From: Endocalyx cinctus
Taxonomy: Eukaryota > Ascomycota > Sordariomycetes > Amphisphaeriales > Apiosporaceae
Assembly: GCA_001600455.1 (NCBI GenBank)
Contig: BCKC01000012.1
Coordinates: 62,001 to 126,000, forward strand
Direction of reading: 5' to 3'
DNA length: 64,000 bases
Both the position numbers and the translations under genes were made by a program. A model generated the notes under the pieces. It was not told the origin of the DNA. It saw nothing but the letters and a program-made list of their open reading frames with translations, and made no database searches. This document shows, one piece after another, positions 59,931 to 64,000 of this stretch (position 1 is the stretch's first letter; each line of letters starts with the position of its first letter).

Positions 59931-61279
59931 TTAAATTACCTCATTCCTATGTGACGTGACCGTCACATTTCTCTCCACGCCTATCTCGCCCTTTCTTAGG
60001 AATTGAGTCTTCGTCAACGTAGATTTTGGATCCGACGAAAACGTAGCAGATACCTTGTGATGATAGTTTGGACCTTGATAGGGTGATCCTGCCTCATTAT
60101 TATCGGCGTGGTGGTCTGGTGTGCTTCGGTCGCCACACTCGTCTTTGGGCTCATCAGAGGCTTCGAAGCTCTGTAACCGAATATGGCTACCCCGGATCCC
60201 ATGCTCGCCGTTGTTGATATCATTTTTCCTCCCGGTGAGACTGTATTCGTGCCTATAAGGCTTTTTCAACGAGGGCGTGCTGGATCGGGCGCGCCAAAAT
60301 ATAGGGCTTAACGTTGGCACACACGCTACAGCTATACCCACACCCATTTCGGCAACTGTGAGGATTGCGCTGTCGAGGGTGCAATAGGTAAAATCATTTA
60401 GGTCGCAATCAAGTACCTTGACGACGCGCGCGACATTAATAGCGGATATTCTGCGACGCTGTCAGTCCCATCGGCTTCAAATAATTGACGGGGGGTGTGC
60501 GTTGGTACTTACCCTAACCCCAAGCTGAAGGTTACGCTGATACCGACTTTCTTTGGGTTTGGGAGCTGCAAGTGCCATACTATGGGAAGAGGTAGAGCGA
60601 CGATGACGATGTCTAACGCTATGTTGAGCGCCGCCGCCGAAAGCTCCGCCGCTCCAATCTCGCCACATCGGCCGCCCGGAATAGATTTGTCCCAACTAAA
60701 AGCGACGGGATGGCAAAGAGCAAGACTGGTGGTAATGCTGGCGACAAAGAATAAGCAGACGAAGACAATGTTTCCCCATGCTGCGAGACGGAATTTGCGA
60801 GACACGGAAAATATATCAATGTAAAGCAAGAGTATGGAGACGCGAAACGACGCAATAGAAACAGCCCAGAAAAACTGAGAGGCAAAGAAAGTCTGTAATA
60901 GAATTCTCGTTTGTCAGTTCATATCACGAGTATCGCGTGCGAAGAAGAGACTAACTTTCAAGGCCACTATCAGTTGTAACTCTGTGACTTCCCACATGTG
61001 CAAGCCTATACCGCCGACTACAGTCCCGATTATGGTATCGATGCTATAAGCAAGAAGAGTAATCTATGCACTACTTCGTTAACAATGAAGTCAGCCTTCT
61101 AGATTATGGTGGGGTCTACTTGCGAGTGAGACTATGCAGAGATAATCATGCAGCTTGACTCTTCTGCTCGTAAGATAAATGGCATAGAAACGTAATACCA
61201 CGGAAAGGACAGCGAAAAAGTCAATGATCGCGTAGGAAATAATGAGTCCTACGCCATTCCTATGAAGCGTTCCCCCCAT
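59931..61279 (-). CDS. Second Pth11/SAT4-type membrane protein, GC-AG intron and possible frameshift
   Basis: Exons 61279-61124, 61063-60956, 60892-60513 and 60459-59931. Intron 1 (61123-61064) has a GCAAGT donor, so it is of the GC-AG class; splicing gives CIVSLITLLAYSIDTIIGTVVGG. Introns 2 and 3 have GTTAGT and GTAAGT donors. TM helices, the ALPLPIVWHLQLP segment and DFTYCTLDSAILTVAEMGVGI match the family. Near 60420 the family-like frame (SAINVARVV, joined at 60451) and the next (KVLDCDLNDFT) differ by one base. With the acceptor at 60459/60460 the gene stays open (390 residues) but TM6 is replaced by a non-family stretch. Intact gene or recent pseudogene is undecided. Confidence 0.78.
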
Positions 61280-64000
61280 TTTGATCGCGAAGTTTGGAAA
61301 CGCATACGGGGGCGGAAAAGAGGAAAAAAAAAAAAAGATAAGGTGGGGTGTAATAATGTGAAGGAAAGTGAGCCCGGGGAGGACTGAGAAATAGATAGGA
61401 ATGGTGCTCAGCTGTAAATATAATGCTTACATCGCACTATATTCCCACTTCGGTACGATCAAAAGATACGCGGATGATTTCTTCTTCAACGGTAAAAAGA
61501 GTGGTTCGGTGTCTGGCTTGGGGTGCGGAGTAGGGTGAGTGATGTAAAGTGATAGGTTGACACATGTGACATGTCGACGGGTTTTCCTATATATCTACCT
61601 ATTACATAGTAAGTTACGCAGTCCTATAAGCTTAGGGATCACCATACTCCGCATTTATTCGCTAATTTTAGATACACGAAGGTTGTAAATGGTAAGTGAC
61701 ATCAATGCTGAGTATACCCTGACGATACTGTGTAGGTTACTGCCAAGGATGTGCGCTGATACGTTCTGCATGGTGTAGTCAGGTTGGCGATCTCTACTCC
61801 GTATTGCTTACATCGTTCCATATTTATTCCTTTTTATCCCTTTCTGACTTTTGAAAATCCTGAAATTACGTATATACATGTGTATGTATATATGTATACA
61901 TGGAACGTATATGCTTGATCCAAATGCCCCCAGGATAATCTCTCTAGCATCGCATATCAAGTAATCAACACTTATTATATTATACTATAGCAATATCAAC
62001 ACGTCTTTTCATGTAGGTAAGGTAAACCGCCTTGTAATTATTTTATGTTGCAACATTTCCATTTCTATGGCATCCTATTCGGCAGTTTTCATCGATAGAG
62101 AGTGGCATTGATCAACTCTAATCATGACTCTTGTCTAATTTGCCTCCTTCTCTTTTCATGTACCTTAGACTTTTAAAGATACTGGAGCAATAATCTGACT
62201 GTCGATTCCGGTTTTTGTTATGAGGCGCCATCTTCTTGAGCAATTTTCGAATATTTTAATTTATTTACTCTCCCTTATCTTAAATCACCACTCCGGTCTA
62301 GTGCACCAAGTTGAAGAAAAAAGGAAAAAAAAAAACATTGAAGATAAACCCACTCATTGATTAGAGGTCGCAGAGTGATATAATCATAGGTAGTATTTAA
62401 TTGGTAGTAGTTATAATCCTAAACAATAATACCGCCTCGCCAGGTCTGTCATATATTTTATTTCCCCCCGTCTAGTCTCAGCACGCGAACACAATAATTC
62501 AATAAGTTCTTAGTGTATTGTATATACCAAGTTCCTCTTTACAATAAATTCATATTCAGAGCCTAGTAACTGTGTTTCTATAATTTTTATACAAGCATGA
62601 CCGAGCATATTATAACCAATTCTTATATAGATAGACCAAACATCTTCTCCTGGAGGGGAAGGGGGAATTTTAGAAAAGACAATAATTACCAGAAAAGGAA
62701 TGGAGACTAGATAAACCGTTATAACCAAACAGGTAATAACGGATTCGTTTTTTACCTATATCAATAATTAATCATAGTCCTAATGTTGCTCTTGAAAGGT
62801 TATTAACCATGGATTGTTATTATCATCGATATTATGGGTTATCCTCATAGTGATATTCTTGTGACTTGTATTAATTAGATGAGAAGTTGGTAAACCTAGG
62901 ACTGATATAATTCATCTCGCAGAAAATTTCTCCACAAGTCTTAATTCACATTGTATTCATTTGTAAGGACCAAGCAGTCCGCGTTACAGGAGAGGCGAAA
63001 AAAACGTTACGTTATGTTAGGGGTGTGTATGTCGGGAGTGCCGGCCTGGTGGCTCCGACTCCGAAGAACGAGCCGGGTTCTGTTTGGGAAAATCGGCGAA
63101 AGCTATAGTAATATAAGTTGCTTTTAGCTATGAGCCCCAATTGCTATCAACGTACCATTGTTACTTTTCCAAAACGCTTCACCGACATTTTTCGTTCCGT
63201 TTTTCGCCTGATGGACCTTTTTTATTATACATTTACTATGTGAAGTGTGGTTCTTAGATAGATGGTACCAACATTTTCCGTCAGAATAATTATCCCTTGT
63301 ACCTGGGCGCCACCTATCAGAAATAAGTTATTCCACGCAGCTGTTTTCTCGTCCTTATTCAATATATATTGAGGTCATAATGACCTGTGATAAATTCGTG
63401 TAATCTGTGTTTTGGGACGTTATTGTTGTTGTTGCTGCTAAATTACGAAACATAGAACATATAGAATACCATGGGCCTTTCAACCCGAAAATGCGGTTAT
63501 CATGTCCTAAAGCCAAAGTTATTCGATCTAACTCCAGAATTATGTGGAGATTGCTGAGCTAAAGATGGTTCAAATATTTGAAACTGGGATTTTTCCTATC
63601 TAAACGGCTAGATAAATGTTTACATTACGCATTCGTCGTGATACCTTTGTCGCGGTTCACACCGAGTCTTCTCTTCCAAATCCATAATTTAAAAGACGAT
63701 ATTTAGGGTATTCAGCATTATATGTCGACACAAATACGTGTAGCACAGCCTTACCCTTTCTCCCAATAATGGACTAATCACGCTCAAACTTGAAATGGTC
63801 GGCTATTAGACCCTAAAAATCAAAATCAAACCACTGAGAAAGTGCAAAAACAAGATAGTATATCTCAGCTCAAACAAGATTACAATTAACAATGTAAGTG
63901 TTGGGTGTCACATATAGATAGAGAATAACATTGCATTCTAAGGCAGATTCCCTGAAACTGTTAGATGAAGAGCTGAGTGAGAGCTCGCTAAGAGAAGAAT
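61280..64000. other. AT-rich end of window, no gene supported
   Basis: Upstream of the second Pth11-like gene. It includes its promoter region (A-run near 61324-61336), a TACTCCGTA at 61795, ATGTATATA-type repeats near 61865-61905 and long AT-rich DNA. Only short frames without family features are present. A gene starting outside the window cannot be excluded but shows no trace. Confidence 0.55.

Overview
The window is nuclear DNA of a filamentous ascomycete (Pezizomycotina, most likely a Sordariomycete). Genes carry short GT-AG introns of about 54-92 bases (one of 190), often with CTAAC-like branch sites. They are set in long AT-rich, microsatellite-rich spacers. The families fit: histidine acid phosphatase, Pth11/SAT4-type membrane proteins, DUF3632, EthD, a DUF7896 zinc-finger protein, and secreted RNase T1-type and proteinase K-type enzymes. 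I find 20 protein-coding genes (one cut by the left edge), one decayed gene copy, one probable solo LTR and one doubtful small ORF. No tRNA, rRNA or CRISPR was seen. All exon joins are read by eye from splice signals, reading frame and family resemblance; none is confirmed by transcripts.

Left part (1-14.3 kb): a Cdc20/Ama1-type APC/C activator (minus) with two in-frame TAG codons where the family has Trp. It is divergent from a Rab geranylgeranyltransferase alpha subunit (plus), which converges on a secreted histidine acid phosphatase (minus). After a 3.6 kb empty spacer come a four-TM protein and a TPR protein (both plus), then a decayed minus-strand gene.

Middle (14.5-26 kb): a probable solo LTR, then an epoxide hydrolase and a DUF3632 protein (minus), a secreted T1-type ribonuclease, a secreted subtilase and a cytochrome P450 (plus). 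This stretch looks accessory (secreted enzymes and oxidation/hydrolysis functions), but there is no synthase, so I do not call it a metabolite cluster.

Right part (28-61.3 kb): a spindle-pole-type Cnn_1N protein, a Zn2Cys6 regulator and the ER lectin Yos9 (all minus). Then come a DUF7896 C2H2 protein, a polytopic membrane protein, a Pth11-like receptor and a 2H phosphoesterase (plus), and finally an EthD protein and a second Pth11-like receptor (minus). The last 2.7 kb holds no gene I can support.

The strongest lead is the APC/C activator. Its frame stays open for 222 codons past two isolated UAG codons, both at expected Trp positions. This is the signature expected for a sexual-stage transcript recoded by A-to-I editing (UAG to UGG), although C-to-T mutation of CCA is the competing explanation. 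Other leads are a probable one-base frameshift and a GC-AG intron in the second Pth11-like gene, the decayed gene at 13.6-14.3 kb, and short intergenic palindromes (TACTCCGTA and TAGGTACCTA types) found repeatedly and only between genes.
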